Part shown: positions 16,237-24,458 of the stretch, piece after piece
Layout: each line of letters opens with the position of its first letter
Numbering within the stretch: the first letter of the stretch is position 1
DNA from: Legionellales bacterium
Lineage (GTDB): Bacteria > Pseudomonadota > Gammaproteobacteria > JAGOUN01
Direction of reading: 5' to 3'
NCBI GenBank assembly: GCA_027486005.1
Contig: JAIXPZ010000058.1
Location: forward strand, 1 to 34,752
Length of the DNA stretch: 34,752 nucleotides
The notes under the pieces: model-generated
The model's database searches: none
What the model was told of the DNA's origin: nothing
What the model saw: the letters and a program-made list of their open reading frames with translations, nothing else
Program-made: the position numbers and the translations under genes

Positions 16237-16896
16237 ATGAAAAAATCGGTTCTTACTTCATTGATAGCAGCTTCTGCACTTTTCACAGGTGTAGCGTTCG
16301 CTGGTAGCTATACTGCTGATGCAGGTTACACTGCTGCTGATACCGCTGCTATGGCTGCAAGCGAAAACAATTTTCTACAAGGTTTGTACGTAGGTGTTGG
16401 CGTAAATCGCGCTGCTGCTGATAACTTGTCTTACACAGTAGATAATCAAGAAGTTAGCACTGGCAAACAAAATATGGGTGGCGGCTTATTCGTAGGAAGA
16501 AAGTTTAGCGACATGTTTGCTGTTGAACTTGGTTACAATGTGTATGGTAAAAATACTTTTACTAACTCTGAAAACGATGCTTCTCAGGAAGACTATCAAA
16601 TGACATCAACAACGTTGATGGGCGTTGTTAATTCTCCTTCTTTTAACAATATCAGTGCACATGGTAAATTGGGTGCAGCTTACTACAATCAAGCAACTAA
16701 GCAAACAGATGCTGCTGGCAATGAATCTTCATTGGCTAATTACAGCGCAGCTGATCTTGCTTTCGGTTTTGGTCTTCAATATAACATCAGTCAATTTGCT
16801 GTTAGCTTGGATTGGACTCGTATTCAACCAGGTGAAAACAGTTCTATTGATATTCCTGATCAGTTTGGCCTTAACTTCATGTATAACTTTGCTTAA
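16237..16896 (+). CDS. Outer-membrane beta-barrel protein, OmpA/OMP-b-brl type
   Basis: The 219-residue precursor has a clear signal peptide (MKKSVLTSLIAASALFTGVAFA, cut before GSY). After a short Ala-rich linker come alternating strands typical of a small 8-strand barrel: GLYVGVGVNRAA, GGGLFVGRKFS, FAVELGYNVYG and DLAFGFGLQYNIS, ending QFGLNFMYNFA. Small porin-like or adhesin roles are possible; no specific function can be assigned. AGGGAG lies 8 bases before ATG 16237. A TTGACA hexamer at 16128-16133 has no convincing -10 partner. A strong terminator follows, so it is likely a single-gene, well-expressed unit. Confidence 0.83.
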   Translation: MKKSVLTSLIAASALFTGVAFAGSYTADAGYTAADTAAMAASENNFLQGLYVGVGVNRAAADNLSYTVDNQEVSTGKQNMGGGLFVGRKFSDMFAVELGYNVYGKNTFTNSENDASQEDYQMTSTTLMGVVNSPSFNNISAHGKLGAAYYNQATKQTDAAGNESSLANYSAADLAFGFGLQYNISQFAVSLDWTRIQPGENSSIDIPDQFGLNFMYNFA

Positions 16897-16920
16897 TACC
16901 TTAAGTAACTTTATATTTGG

Positions 16921-16952
16921 AAAAAGCCTCGCGAAAGCGGGGCTTTTTTTTT
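16921..16952 (+). terminator. Rho-independent terminator after the beta-barrel gene
   Basis: AAAAGCCTCGC-GAAA-GCGGGGCTTTT forms a strong stem (one T-G wobble pair) with a GAAA tetraloop, followed by nine T residues. It begins 24 bases after the stop codon. The spacer from here to 17152 shows no other feature. Confidence 0.93.
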
Positions 16953-17152
16953 AAATTTTTTGAAGAGTGCTATCTGTTGGCCGCCCTAAAATTACATTAA
17001 TCACCAATTTTTAAGTTCAAATAAATGGCATCAAAACTGAGAGTGCGATTTGATCTCGCGTCTCATTATGAAGATTGAAAAGAAATCTTTTCATTTCTAG
17101 GCTGCCACCTCACCTGAAATTACAGAGAGAACTTTACACCATTTTTCAATTG

Positions 17153-17458
17153 CTACTTAACTAATGCATCAATTCCATGTTTATTAACAATATTGAGCAA
17201 TTTAAGAATAGCGCCGTGTGCGTGACGTGTTCCTTGTTCTAGACTGCGGATAAGAGCAGGGCTCACGTTAAGATATTTGGCAAATACGGCTTGACTTAAT
17301 TTTTGGTTCTTTCGCAACTGTTGAATTTCTTCACCCGTGTATTCGATGAGTTCAGGAAAATCATCGTTAGTGAGTTCCCTTAATGTTTTTTTATCAATAA
17401 TGTTGGCACGATGCAGCCCATGAGCAATATCATCGATGGTCGCTTTGATATTAGACAT
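17153..17458 (-). CDS. HigA-type helix-turn-helix antitoxin
   Basis: The protein has about 101 residues from ATG 17458. That start is preferred over ATG 17464 because GAGG lies 9 bases upstream of it and only 3 bases from the other. The C-terminal half is an XRE-type helix-turn-helix: EEIQQLRKNQKLSQAVFAKYLNVSPALIRSLEQGTRHAHGAILKLLNIV. The EYTGEEIQ...SQAVFA...NVS pattern is that of antitoxins paired with RelE-like toxins. It would neutralise the upstream toxin and repress the operon through the palindromes at 17860-17910. The gene overlaps the toxin's stop by 8 bases. Confidence 0.85.
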   Translation of the reverse strand: MSNIKATIDDIAHGLHRANIIDKKTLRELTNDDFPELIEYTGEEIQQLRKNQKLSQAVFAKYLNVSPALIRSLEQGTRHAHGAILKLLNIVNKHGIDALVK

Positions 17459-17840
17459 TTTCATTTACCTCATAAAGTTCATTGGCGTTAATTAATCGAG
17501 CAACCTCTTCGTCTGGCATAGAGAGTAAAATATCGGCCAGTAATTTTAATTTTTTTAACTCACTGGCAGTAATATTTTCTTTGTCATTTTTCGCAAAAAG
17601 ATGTAACCAAATAATACGACTTTCTTTTTTAAACGCTAACAGGGTTCTGGAACCACTGCTTTTTCCTTGCCCTTCATTAGTCGCTAATCGTAATTTATAT
17701 AATCCAGCGCCTAAGGCATTTTTCTGACGACCTTTCGAGTCGATTTCTAAAAAACGAGATAAAGTCTCTGAAAGTGATTGATCGGTGACATTTAACTTTT
17801 TAGCTTCACTCACAAATTTCTTAACTTTGTACTGCTTCAT
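17451..17840 (-). CDS. RelE/ParE-superfamily toxin (toxin-first operon)
   Basis: The 129-residue protein has the RelE-like pattern: ALGAGLYKLRLATNEGQGKSSGSRTLLAFKKESRIIWLHLFAKNDKENIT, followed by an alpha-helical LKKLKLLADILLS segment. The motif LHLFAKNDKENI is typical of the RelE-type toxins that pair with HigA-like antitoxins, and the toxin gene comes first, as in higBA. Such toxins cut mRNA on the ribosome; the active-site residues are not clear enough to predict the cleavage mode. It runs away from purB's 3' end, with its operator just upstream. Confidence 0.82.
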   Translation of the reverse strand: MKQYKVKKFVSEAKKLNVTDQSLSETLSRFLEIDSKGRQKNALGAGLYKLRLATNEGQGKSSGSRTLLAFKKESRIIWLHLFAKNDKENITASELKKLKLLADILLSMPDEEVARLINANELYEVNENV

Positions 17841-17859
17841 TCAGAGCTTATCACTTTAG

Positions 17860-17910
17860 TAATACGTAGTATTATGATTCATAGTATTATACTACATGGT
17901 AGTATAATAC
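17860..17910 (-). promoter_or_regulatory. Operator/promoter of the toxin-antitoxin operon
   Basis: Two inverted repeats sit 20-70 bases before the toxin start. One is perfect, GTATTATACTAC-ATG-GTAGTATAATAC (17884-17910), with 12-base arms and a 3-base spacer. The other, TAATAC-GTA-GTATTA (17860-17874), has 6-base arms. They share the half-site TAATAC/GTATTA. A TATAAT -10 box on the minus strand (17886-17891) lies inside the larger palindrome, so bound antitoxin would block the promoter. A poor -35 (TTGTGT, 17909-17914) is 17 bases upstream. Confidence 0.7.
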
Positions 17911-18003
17911 ACAATGCATATTTTAATAATATAGGGCTCAGTTCACGGTTCAAGCAGTACAATCAAATTAGAGAGTGCTGTAGTTAAGAAACAAAGCCAT
18001 TCT

Positions 18004-19368
18004 CTATATCATTTTCGCCAAAGTACTGGCTAAACCAATATAGGTTGAGGGAGTAAGCTCCATGAGCTCTCTTTTGACACTCTCAGGCAGATCAAGAGTC
18101 TGAATAAATACTCTTATATCTTGTGGTTGGATTGCTCTTCCTCGTGAGAACTCTTTGAGTACTTCATAAGGATTTTTCACCCCGTGTTTACGCATTATCG
18201 TTTGTATTGCTTCGGTCAAAACTTCCCAGTGTTGATTAAGGTCTTGAATGATTTTATCAGAGTTTACAGTAAGCTTAGAAAGACCTGTTTGTAGTGAGAC
18301 ACAGGCCAATAAGCTGTGTGCTACAGCGACACCAAGGTTCCTTAAGACAGTTGAGTCGCTTAAATCGCGTTGCCAGCGTGAAATAGGGAGTTTCTCTGCA
18401 AAAAAACTGAAGAGAGCATTAGCAATGCCTAAATTGCCTTCTGCATTTTCAAAATCAATAGGATTAATTTTGTGTGGCATCGTAGATGATCCTACTTCGC
18501 CTGCTTTTTTCATTTGTTTAAAATAATCGATAGCAATATATCCCCAAACATCTCTGGCAAAATCTATTAATATAGTATTAATGCGGATCATTGCGTGCGA
18601 ATACTCAGCGATATAATCGTGAGGCTCTATTTGAGTGGTATATTGGTTATAGCTTAAGCCCAATGTTTTAATAAATTGCTGAGAAACCATTATCCAGTCT
18701 ACAGTAGGGTATGCGCAAATGTGAGCATTAAAGTTGCCAGTTGCACCATTTATTTTTGCAGTAATTTCTATTTTATTTAAAAGTGAATGCTGTCGTTGCA
18801 ATCTTGCGACGAAATTAGCAAATTCTTTACCTAAGGTAGTTGGCGTGGCGGGTTGTCCATGCGTGCGTGCCAGCATAGCAAGATCTGCATGCTGATGTGC
18901 GAATTGCGACAGTGTTTGTACAAGTAAATCAATAGCAGGATTGAGGGTTTGTGCTCTAATATCTTTAAGCATTAAAGCATAAGCAATATTATTAATATCT
19001 TCAGAGGTGCAGGAAAAGTGAATGAACTCTAGATAAGGAATAAACTCTTGCTTATCTTGTAGTTTACTTTTTAAAAAATACTCGATTGCCTTAACATCAT
19101 GGTGAGTGGTTTTTTCTATTAGCTTTATCTCTTCAGCATCTTTGCTTGAATATTGCAAAAAAATCGCTCTCAACTGAGATTTTTTTTCAGAATTAAACTC
19201 TGGGATTTCAGAAATTTCAGCTTGTTCTGAGAGAAAAATAAGCCATTCAATCTCAACCATTAGTCTATATTTCATTAAAGCAGCTTCGCTTACATATTGG
19301 CTTAGTATGTTGGTTTTTTCGCTATAGCGCCCATCAAGAGGAGATATTGCATAAAGAAAGTGTGACAT
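18004..19368 (-). CDS. purB: Adenylosuccinate lyase
   Basis: PurB acts twice in purine synthesis, splitting fumarate from SAICAR and from adenylosuccinate. The fumarase/aspartase signature GSSTMPHKINPIDFENAEGN is at residues 293-312, and the conserved HHDVKA (89-94), TSED (121-124) and THGQPATPTT (169-178) segments are all present. The length of 454 equals the E. coli type (456). ATG 19368 has AAGGA five bases upstream. Its start lies 8 bases after the stop of the GT87-like gene, so mnmA, the glycosyltransferase and purB form one likely operon. Confidence 0.96.
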   Translation of the reverse strand: MSHFLYAISPLDGRYSEKTNILSQYVSEAALMKYRLMVEIEWLIFLSEQAEISEIPEFNSEKKSQLRAIFLQYSSKDAEEIKLIEKTTHHDVKAIEYFLKSKLQDKQEFIPYLEFIHFSCTSEDINNIAYALMLKDIRAQTLNPAIDLLVQTLSQFAHQHADLAMLARTHGQPATPTTLGKEFANFVARLQRQHSLLNKIEITAKINGATGNFNAHICAYPTVDWIMVSQQFIKTLGLSYNQYTTQIEPHDYIAEYSHAMIRINTILIDFARDVWGYIAIDYFKQMKKAGEVGSSTMPHKINPIDFENAEGNLGIANALFSFFAEKLPISRWQRDLSDSTVLRNLGVAVAHSLLACVSLQTGLSKLTVNSDKIIQDLNQHWEVLTEAIQTIMRKHGVKNPYEVLKEFSRGRAIQPQDIRVFIQTLDLPESVKRELMELTPSTYIGLASTLAKMI

Positions 19369-19376
19369 ATTGGTCC

Positions 19377-20768
19377 TTAATCAGTATTTGATGGTAGTAA
19401 ATCGCTAGAATTGGCCATGGCTATTATATCTTGTGGTTGATTTTGTGGCGTGCTTTTAGTCAGCATATAAATAAAGCAGCTAATACCGATCAATGAGGGA
19501 AATAAACAAATAAATATAATAAATAACTTAAATTTTTTAGTTAAAATGTGTGTTGTATTGTTTTTAATAGCAGGAAAAAAAAGTTGCAATACATTGACTG
19601 TATTAAATAAAAGTAAAGCAATAAAAAATATGTTGCCTTGAGTGACAAGCAGTGTAGAGGCAACGTTGGTGTCGCGATAAAGAGGAAAGGGAATAGCGCT
19701 TAGAAACAAAGAAAAAAATAATAAACAAGTTAATAATACATAATATCGACTTGATTCTAATGAGGTAAAATTGATAATAAAGGCAGTGATAAGAATCGGA
19801 AAATAGTAAGTCCAACCAAGAGGTGAGATAAGCAACATGGTAGAAAGAGTCAGGCTAAATGTTAGAGAAGAGTCTTTATTTTTTTTTGAAATATAATATA
19901 TAAGACCAATGTAAGAAAAGAAAATGAAGTAATAAATATTCTTGCTAAGTCCTGGGAGAAATAAGACGGAATGAAATCTATGGCTTTTCTCTCCAAGGAG
20001 GCGAGATAAAAAACCATACCAAGAGGCATTCCAATTAACCCCGTACCATTGAATATTGTTTAATACTTTCCAATAGCCTATATAAATAGATGTCCCGTAA
20101 ATAGCCAACGGAATTAGGGCGAATAATAAACAGAAAATAATTAATGAAAAAAAGGCACGGTATTGCTTTTTTGCCAGAAAATAAACTAGAAAAATACCAA
20201 AAAAAATTTTTATATTAATAGCTAGCGCGAGTAAAAATCCTGCGCGTTTATATTGATTATTTTTTAAAGATAAATAGGAAAATATAATGAGAGCGTTAAG
20301 TACTAGGGAAACTTGACCGAAGCTGACATTCATAAAGGTTGGTATATAGATTAGACACGCCAAGATAAAGGCACAAAGGGTGAGTTTATAATACTTTCCC
20401 CTGTCTAAATAAGTATTTTGATAAAGTTTAATTAACGCAATAATATTAATGCTAATAGCAGTTGTCATAAATGAAATAAAGAAGCTTTTATAGCTTAAAT
20501 ATTTTTCAATAAAGGCCATTAATGCAATAGAAAAAGGTGGAGATAAATTAGGGATAATATTTATTTTCACTTTAGGATGCGCTGATAAATACGCTGAGCT
20601 AAAGTGATACCCTGGAGCATGAGCGTTCAACATTTTTCCAGACAAATAAGTCAGCATTAAGTCTGTGTTTAGACCGTGAGAGGCAAGACGGAAAATGTTC
20701 ATGCCATAAACATAAAGCAAAAGCATGCTGGTTAATATTAAAAAACCTGTTATGAAATTACGCTGCAT
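19377..20768 (-). CDS. GT87-like (DUF2029) membrane glycosyltransferase
   Basis: This polytopic membrane protein of about 463 residues has roughly ten or more hydrophobic segments. The DUF2029/GT87 pattern includes [13 protein letters not shown] near the N-terminus, then [19 protein letters not shown]...[16 protein letters not shown] in the middle. GT87 members include polyprenyl-phosphate-mannose-dependent mannosyltransferases; the sugar and acceptor here are unknown. GGAGG lies 11 bases before ATG 20768 (8 before TTG 20771). The start overlaps mnmA by 11 bases. In E. coli the gene between mnmA and purB is hflD, which this is not. Confidence 0.72.
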   Translation of the reverse strand: MQRNFITGFLILTSMLLLYVYGMNIFRLASHGLNTDLMLTYLSGKMLNAHAPGYHFSSAYLSAHPKVKINIIPNLSPPFSIALMAFIEKYLSYKSFFISFMTTAISINIIALIKLYQNTYLDRGKYYKLTLCAFILACLIYIPTFMNVSFGQVSLVLNALIIFSYLSLKNNQYKRAGFLLALAINIKIFFGIFLVYFLAKKQYRAFFSLIIFCLLFALIPLAIYGTSIYIGYWKVLNNIQWYGVNWNASWYGFLSRLLGEKSHRFHSVLFLPGLSKNIYYFIFFSYIGLIYYISKKNKDSSLTFSLTLSTMLLISPLGWTYYFPILITAFIINFTSLESSRYYVLLTCLLFFSLFLSAIPFPLYRDTNVASTLLVTQGNIFFIALLLFNTVNVLQLFFPAIKNNTTHILTKKFKLFIIFICLFPSLIGISCFIYMLTKSTPQNQPQDIIAMANSSDLLPSNTD

Positions 20769-21846
20769 CAAGAATTATTCCTCCACCAAGACAAATTTCG
20801 TTGTCGTAAATAACAATTGATTGCCCAGAGGTTACTGCGCGTTGTGATTTTTCAAAAACAACCTGCATATTGTCGGGTGAAGTTATCGTTAAGCGACAAG
20901 GTTCTTGAATTTGTCTGTAACGAATTTTTGCCTGGTAAGAGCGAGAGGTATCAGGTGCTGAACCACTAATCCAATTAAGTTGCGAAGCAGTTAACTGTTT
21001 CTTATAGAGCAATGGATGATTAAGGCCTTGGCCGACGATCAATACGTTACGCTTCAGATCTTTTTCTAAGACAAACCAAGGATTTTCTGGCTTGTTTTTA
21101 GTCCCGCCAATTCCAATTCCCTTGCGTTGTCCTATCGTGTAATACATTAAGCCTTGGTGCGCTCCTATTACTTCACCAGTATCTGTTTCAATACTGCCAG
21201 GTTGTGGTGATAAATATTGTTTGAGAAAGTCATTGAACTTTCTTTCGCCGATAAAACATATTCCCGTGCTATCTTTTTTATTAAAAACCGGCAAATTATG
21301 TTGATGAGCGAGTTTTCTTACATCAGGTTTATCTAGTTCGCCGATAGGAAAAAAAACATTCGCAAGTTGAGTTTGAGAAAGCGCGTGTAGAAAATAGCTT
21401 TGATCCTTATTATTGTCTTTTCCTTTGAGCAAAACAGCTTGGTTATTTTTATGCGTAAGTCTGGCGTAGTGTCCTGTGGCAATATGTGAAGCCCCTAATG
21501 AATAGGCATAATCAAGAAATGCTTTAAATTTAATTTCTTTATTGCATAAAATATCCGGATTTGGCGTTCGGCCAGCTCGATATTCCTGAAGAAAATGTTC
21601 AAACACATTTTCCCAGTACTCAGAAGAAAAATTTACTTTGTGCAGAGGGATATTAAGCAAATCGCAGACTTGTTGTGCATCTTCAATATCTTGTTTTGCT
21701 GAGCAATATTGTTCATTATCGTCTTCTTCCCAGTTTTTCATAAACATCCCTTCTATCTGATAACCTTGCTGTTTAAGCAAAAGTGCAGAGACGGAAGAAT
21801 CTACGCCGCCAGACATGGCAACGATAATTTTATGAACATTTGACAT
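20758..21846 (-). CDS. mnmA: tRNA-specific 2-thiouridylase MnmA
   Basis: MnmA adds the sulfur of 2-thiouridine at the wobble position 34 of tRNA-Lys, -Glu and -Gln. The PP-loop SGGVDSS is at residues 12-18. The catalytic cysteines are in CNKEIKF (Cys101) and [10 protein letters not shown] (Cys197). [17 protein letters not shown] is the C-terminal hinge signature. The length of 362 matches the family (368 in E. coli). It is first in a run of three same-strand overlapping or near-touching genes (mnmA, GT87-like, purB). Confidence 0.97.
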   Translation of the reverse strand: MSNVHKIIVAMSGGVDSSVSALLLKQQGYQIEGMFMKNWEEDDNEQYCSAKQDIEDAQQVCDLLNIPLHKVNFSSEYWENVFEHFLQEYRAGRTPNPDILCNKEIKFKAFLDYAYSLGASHIATGHYARLTHKNNQAVLLKGKDNNKDQSYFLHALSQTQLANVFFPIGELDKPDVRKLAHQHNLPVFNKKDSTGICFIGERKFNDFLKQYLSPQPGSIETDTGEVIGAHQGLMYYTIGQRKGIGIGGTKNKPENPWFVLEKDLKRNVLIVGQGLNHPLLYKKQLTASQLNWISGSAPDTSRSYQAKIRYRQIQEPCRLTITSPDNMQVVFEKSQRAVTSGQSIVIYDNEICLGGGIILDAA

Positions 21847-21900
21847 GGTGGATATTAAATAAAACTGAATGGATTAATTGTACCTGAGAAACGTTAAGAG

Positions 21901-21922
21901 GGCGACCCATCAGAGGGTCGCC
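21901..21922 (-). terminator. Strong hairpin after the second beta-barrel gene
   Basis: GGCGACCC-ATCAGA-GGGTCGCC is a perfect 8-base GC-rich stem with a 6-base loop, 10 bases past the stop of the gene at 21932 on the minus strand. It is followed by CTCTT and no real T tract, so it could be a weak intrinsic terminator, an mRNA-stabilising structure, or a REP-like dispersed palindrome. Confidence 0.6.
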
Positions 21923-21931
21923 AATACTATT

Positions 21932-22669
21932 TTATAGGAAGTCATACGTGACAGAGGCGCCTACTACATAAGCAGAGGCAATCGCATCATTTTCTGTTTG
22001 TATGTCTCCTTTACCCAAGAAGCCTTGAGCAAATATAGAGGTAGAGAGGCTTTCTGTCACTTTGTAACTAAGACCTATAGCGCCTGCAGGGCGAAATGCT
22101 GTGTAAGTATTGTTGCCTGCATCAGGCGTTGCAAGAGTGTCATTATCAATATTTATAGCGGGTGTGCCCGTAGAGTTGACATAGTCAACGGACTGGCTAA
22201 CATATGACACGCCAAGTTTAGCAAATGCGCTTATTTGAGTAATCACTGGGACACTTCCCTTGACAAATAAGTCGATACTATGGGTGCTATAGTTAACAGA
22301 GGATGAGTTACTGCTGTTATAAGCCCAATTATCTTCCCCAATATTAGTATACTGGCTTTGGTCTGAACTATAGTTAGAGTCTGCATATGAGGTATATCCT
22401 AGCTCAACAGCAAATGTTTGGTTGATATTATATCCAGCAAACAAACTACCACCAAAACCACCTGCAGTACTGTCTGAGCTTGTTTGAGTGATAAGGGTGT
22501 TTGTTGTGGAAGTTCCTATACTATAGGCGCTTCCCCCTGGGGTGTTGATTGATGAGTAACCTGCAGATGCCCCAACATACAACCCTTTATCAGCTGCCTG
22601 GCTTGATCCAGAGGTGAGTAGAGCTCCAGTTCCTAAAAGAAGTGCAATAATACTAATGTTGTGTTTCAT
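21932..22669 (-). CDS. Outer-membrane beta-barrel protein with signal peptide
   Basis: The 245-residue precursor has a signal peptide MKHNISIIALLLGTGALLTSGSSQA cut before ADK. Barrel strands follow: GLYVGASAGYSS, GFGGSLFAGYNINQTFAVELGYTSYAD, SIDLFVKGSVPV and SAFAKLGVSYVS, ending AYVVGASVTYDFL. The loops are rich in Ser, Thr and Asn. It shares the VELGY strand pattern with the barrel at 16237, but the two are not close copies. The ribosome-binding site is strong (GGAGGT, 7 bases before ATG). Upstream, a TATACT -10 box (22771-22776, minus strand) has no clear -35. GACAAGGAC/GTCTTTGTC (22737-22762) could form a leader hairpin. Confidence 0.82.
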   Translation of the reverse strand: MKHNISIIALLLGTGALLTSGSSQAADKGLYVGASAGYSSINTPGGSAYSIGTSTTNTLITQTSSDSTAGGFGGSLFAGYNINQTFAVELGYTSYADSNYSSDQSQYTNIGEDNWAYNSSNSSSVNYSTHSIDLFVKGSVPVITQISAFAKLGVSYVSQSVDYVNSTGTPAINIDNDTLATPDAGNNTYTAFRPAGAIGLSYKVTESLSTSIFAQGFLGKGDIQTENDAIASAYVVGASVTYDFL

Positions 22670-22964
22670 GATCCTGACCTCCGTGTCAATTATTCTTCTT
22701 ACCGTTTACGACAAACTTTAACTAGTGAGTTGCCACGACAAGGACACTCCGGCGTCTTTGTCATGAACTAAGTATAGAATCGTCTTTGCGTAAAGCATAA
22801 AAAAAAGCGACTTTTTTTTAAAATATTTTTTTTTGATCATTTTAACTCCAATCGTTGCTATTATAGGATAATTATTGATCAAGCTATTGGGTTTTAAGAT
22901 TATCTTTTATCATGGTAAACTGAGAAAATGAGTTTTTATTATAATTGTGAAGGAAAGTGAGACT

Positions 22965-24221
22965 ATGACAATACAAAGAATTTTCAAGCCTAAACAAGGC
23001 GCTAATATTGAGCTTTCTGCTGGAAAACTTCAAGTTCCAAACTGCCCAATTATCCCATTTATTGAAGGCGATGGTATTGGAGTTGATATTACGCCCGTTA
23101 TGAAAAAAGTGGTCGATGCAGCGGTGAGTAAGGCTTATGGAAGCACACGCTCTATCGCATGGATGGAAGTCTACGCTGGTGAAAAAGCAACGCAAGTTTA
23201 TGATAAAGATACCTGGTTACCTGAAGATACTTTAAACGCGATACGTGAGTATAAAGTGGCGATAAAAGGCCCGTTAACCACTCCTGTTAGTGGCGGTATG
23301 CGTTCGTTGAATGTAGCGTTTCGTCAGATATTGGATTTGTATATATGTTTGAGACCGGTTCGTTATTATGAAGGGACTCCTAGCCCAGTTAAAGAGCCTG
23401 AGAAAACCAATATGGTTATTTTCCGTGAAAATTCGGAAGACATCTATGCAGGGATAGAATGGCAAGCCGGCAGTGCTGAAGCGGATAAAATGATTGCATT
23501 TTTGCAGAATGAAATGGGTGTTAAGAAGATTCGTTTTCCTGAGCAATGTGGAATCGGCATAAAACCAGTATCACAAGAAGGTAGCAAACGGCTAATCAGC
23601 AGCGCGATTCAATATGCAATTGATAATCACCGATCTTCAGTCACTTTAGTGCATAAAGGTAACATTATGAAGTTTACCGAAGGGGCATTTAAGGACTGGG
23701 GTTATGAAGTGGCTAGAGACCAATTTGGTGCGGTGCCTTTTAACGGCGGCCCATGGTCTGTTTTCAATCACCCTACCACGGGTAAACCGATCATCATTAA
23801 AGATGTGATTGCTGATGCTTTCTTGCAACAAATACTGCTGCGTCCAGATGAGTATTCAGTAATTGCTACTTTAAACTTGAATGGAGATTACATTTCCGAT
23901 GCTCTAGCCGCTCAGGTAGGAGGTATTGGTATTGCCCCAGGAGCAAATTTAGGCGATGGTGTTTCACTTTTTGAAGCAACGCATGGCACTGCTCCTAAAT
24001 ATGCGGGTCAGGATAAAGTCAATCCAGGTTCATTAATTCTGTCCGCTGAGATGATGTTGCGGCATTTGGGCTGGTTTGAAGCCGCTGATTTAATTGTGAA
24101 AGGCGTCAGTGGCGCAATACAAGCAAAAACAGTGACTTATGATTTAGAGCGCTTAATGAGTGGTGGCACTTTATTAAGTTGTTCAGCATTCGGTGATGCT
24201 ATTATTGCTCAGATGTCTTAA
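22965..24221 (+). CDS. icd: NADP-dependent isocitrate dehydrogenase
   Basis: Icd converts isocitrate to 2-oxoglutarate in the TCA cycle. From ATG 22965 the protein has 418 residues (E. coli 416). Ser114 in RSLNVAFRQ is the equivalent of the serine phosphorylated by AceK in E. coli. The [23 protein letters not shown] stretch, [13 protein letters not shown] and CLRPVRYY are typical of the dimeric NADP type. The frame is open to GTG 22947, but ATG 22965 matches the E. coli N-terminus and has AAGGA about 10 bases upstream. The 237-base spacer to clpA shows only a possible stem-loop (TCCTGCAGC/GCTGCGGGA, 24236-24272). Confidence 0.97.
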   Translation: MTIQRIFKPKQGANIELSAGKLQVPNCPIIPFIEGDGIGVDITPVMKKVVDAAVSKAYGSTRSIAWMEVYAGEKATQVYDKDTWLPEDTLNAIREYKVAIKGPLTTPVSGGMRSLNVAFRQILDLYICLRPVRYYEGTPSPVKEPEKTNMVIFRENSEDIYAGIEWQAGSAEADKMIAFLQNEMGVKKIRFPEQCGIGIKPVSQEGSKRLISSAIQYAIDNHRSSVTLVHKGNIMKFTEGAFKDWGYEVARDQFGAVPFNGGPWSVFNHPTTGKPIIIKDVIADAFLQQILLRPDEYSVIATLNLNGDYISDALAAQVGGIGIAPGANLGDGVSLFEATHGTAPKYAGQDKVNPGSLILSAEMMLRHLGWFEAADLIVKGVSGAIQAKTVTYDLERLMSGGTLLSCSAFGDAIIAQMS

Positions 24222-24458
24222 ACATATCTTCGTCGTCCTGCAGCTTCTATTTTTTATATTGGTGGCTGCGGGATCCTAAAATGTATCTTTAATATACAAA
24301 TTCGTTTAGTTTGTTTTTTAATTCTACAATCTGTTGAAATAATTGTAATTTTTTTCGTGTAAAGCAGAAATTCTTAAAAAGATTAGCTATAACAAGAAGA
24401 CAAGTTTTTGTTAAGGCAATTTTGCCTATAAGAATTTTAATGAAAGGAATTACTTCCC

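Noticed and set aside
22801-22822. A8/T8 inverted repeat (AAAAAAAAGCGACTTTTTTTT) between the second barrel gene and icd
   Set aside because: It has a weak, mostly A-T stem in a low-complexity region upstream of both divergent genes, so a terminator or regulatory role cannot be supported.
22874-22910. TTGATC and GATTAT as an icd promoter
   Set aside because: Spacing is right but both hexamers match poorly in very AT-rich DNA.
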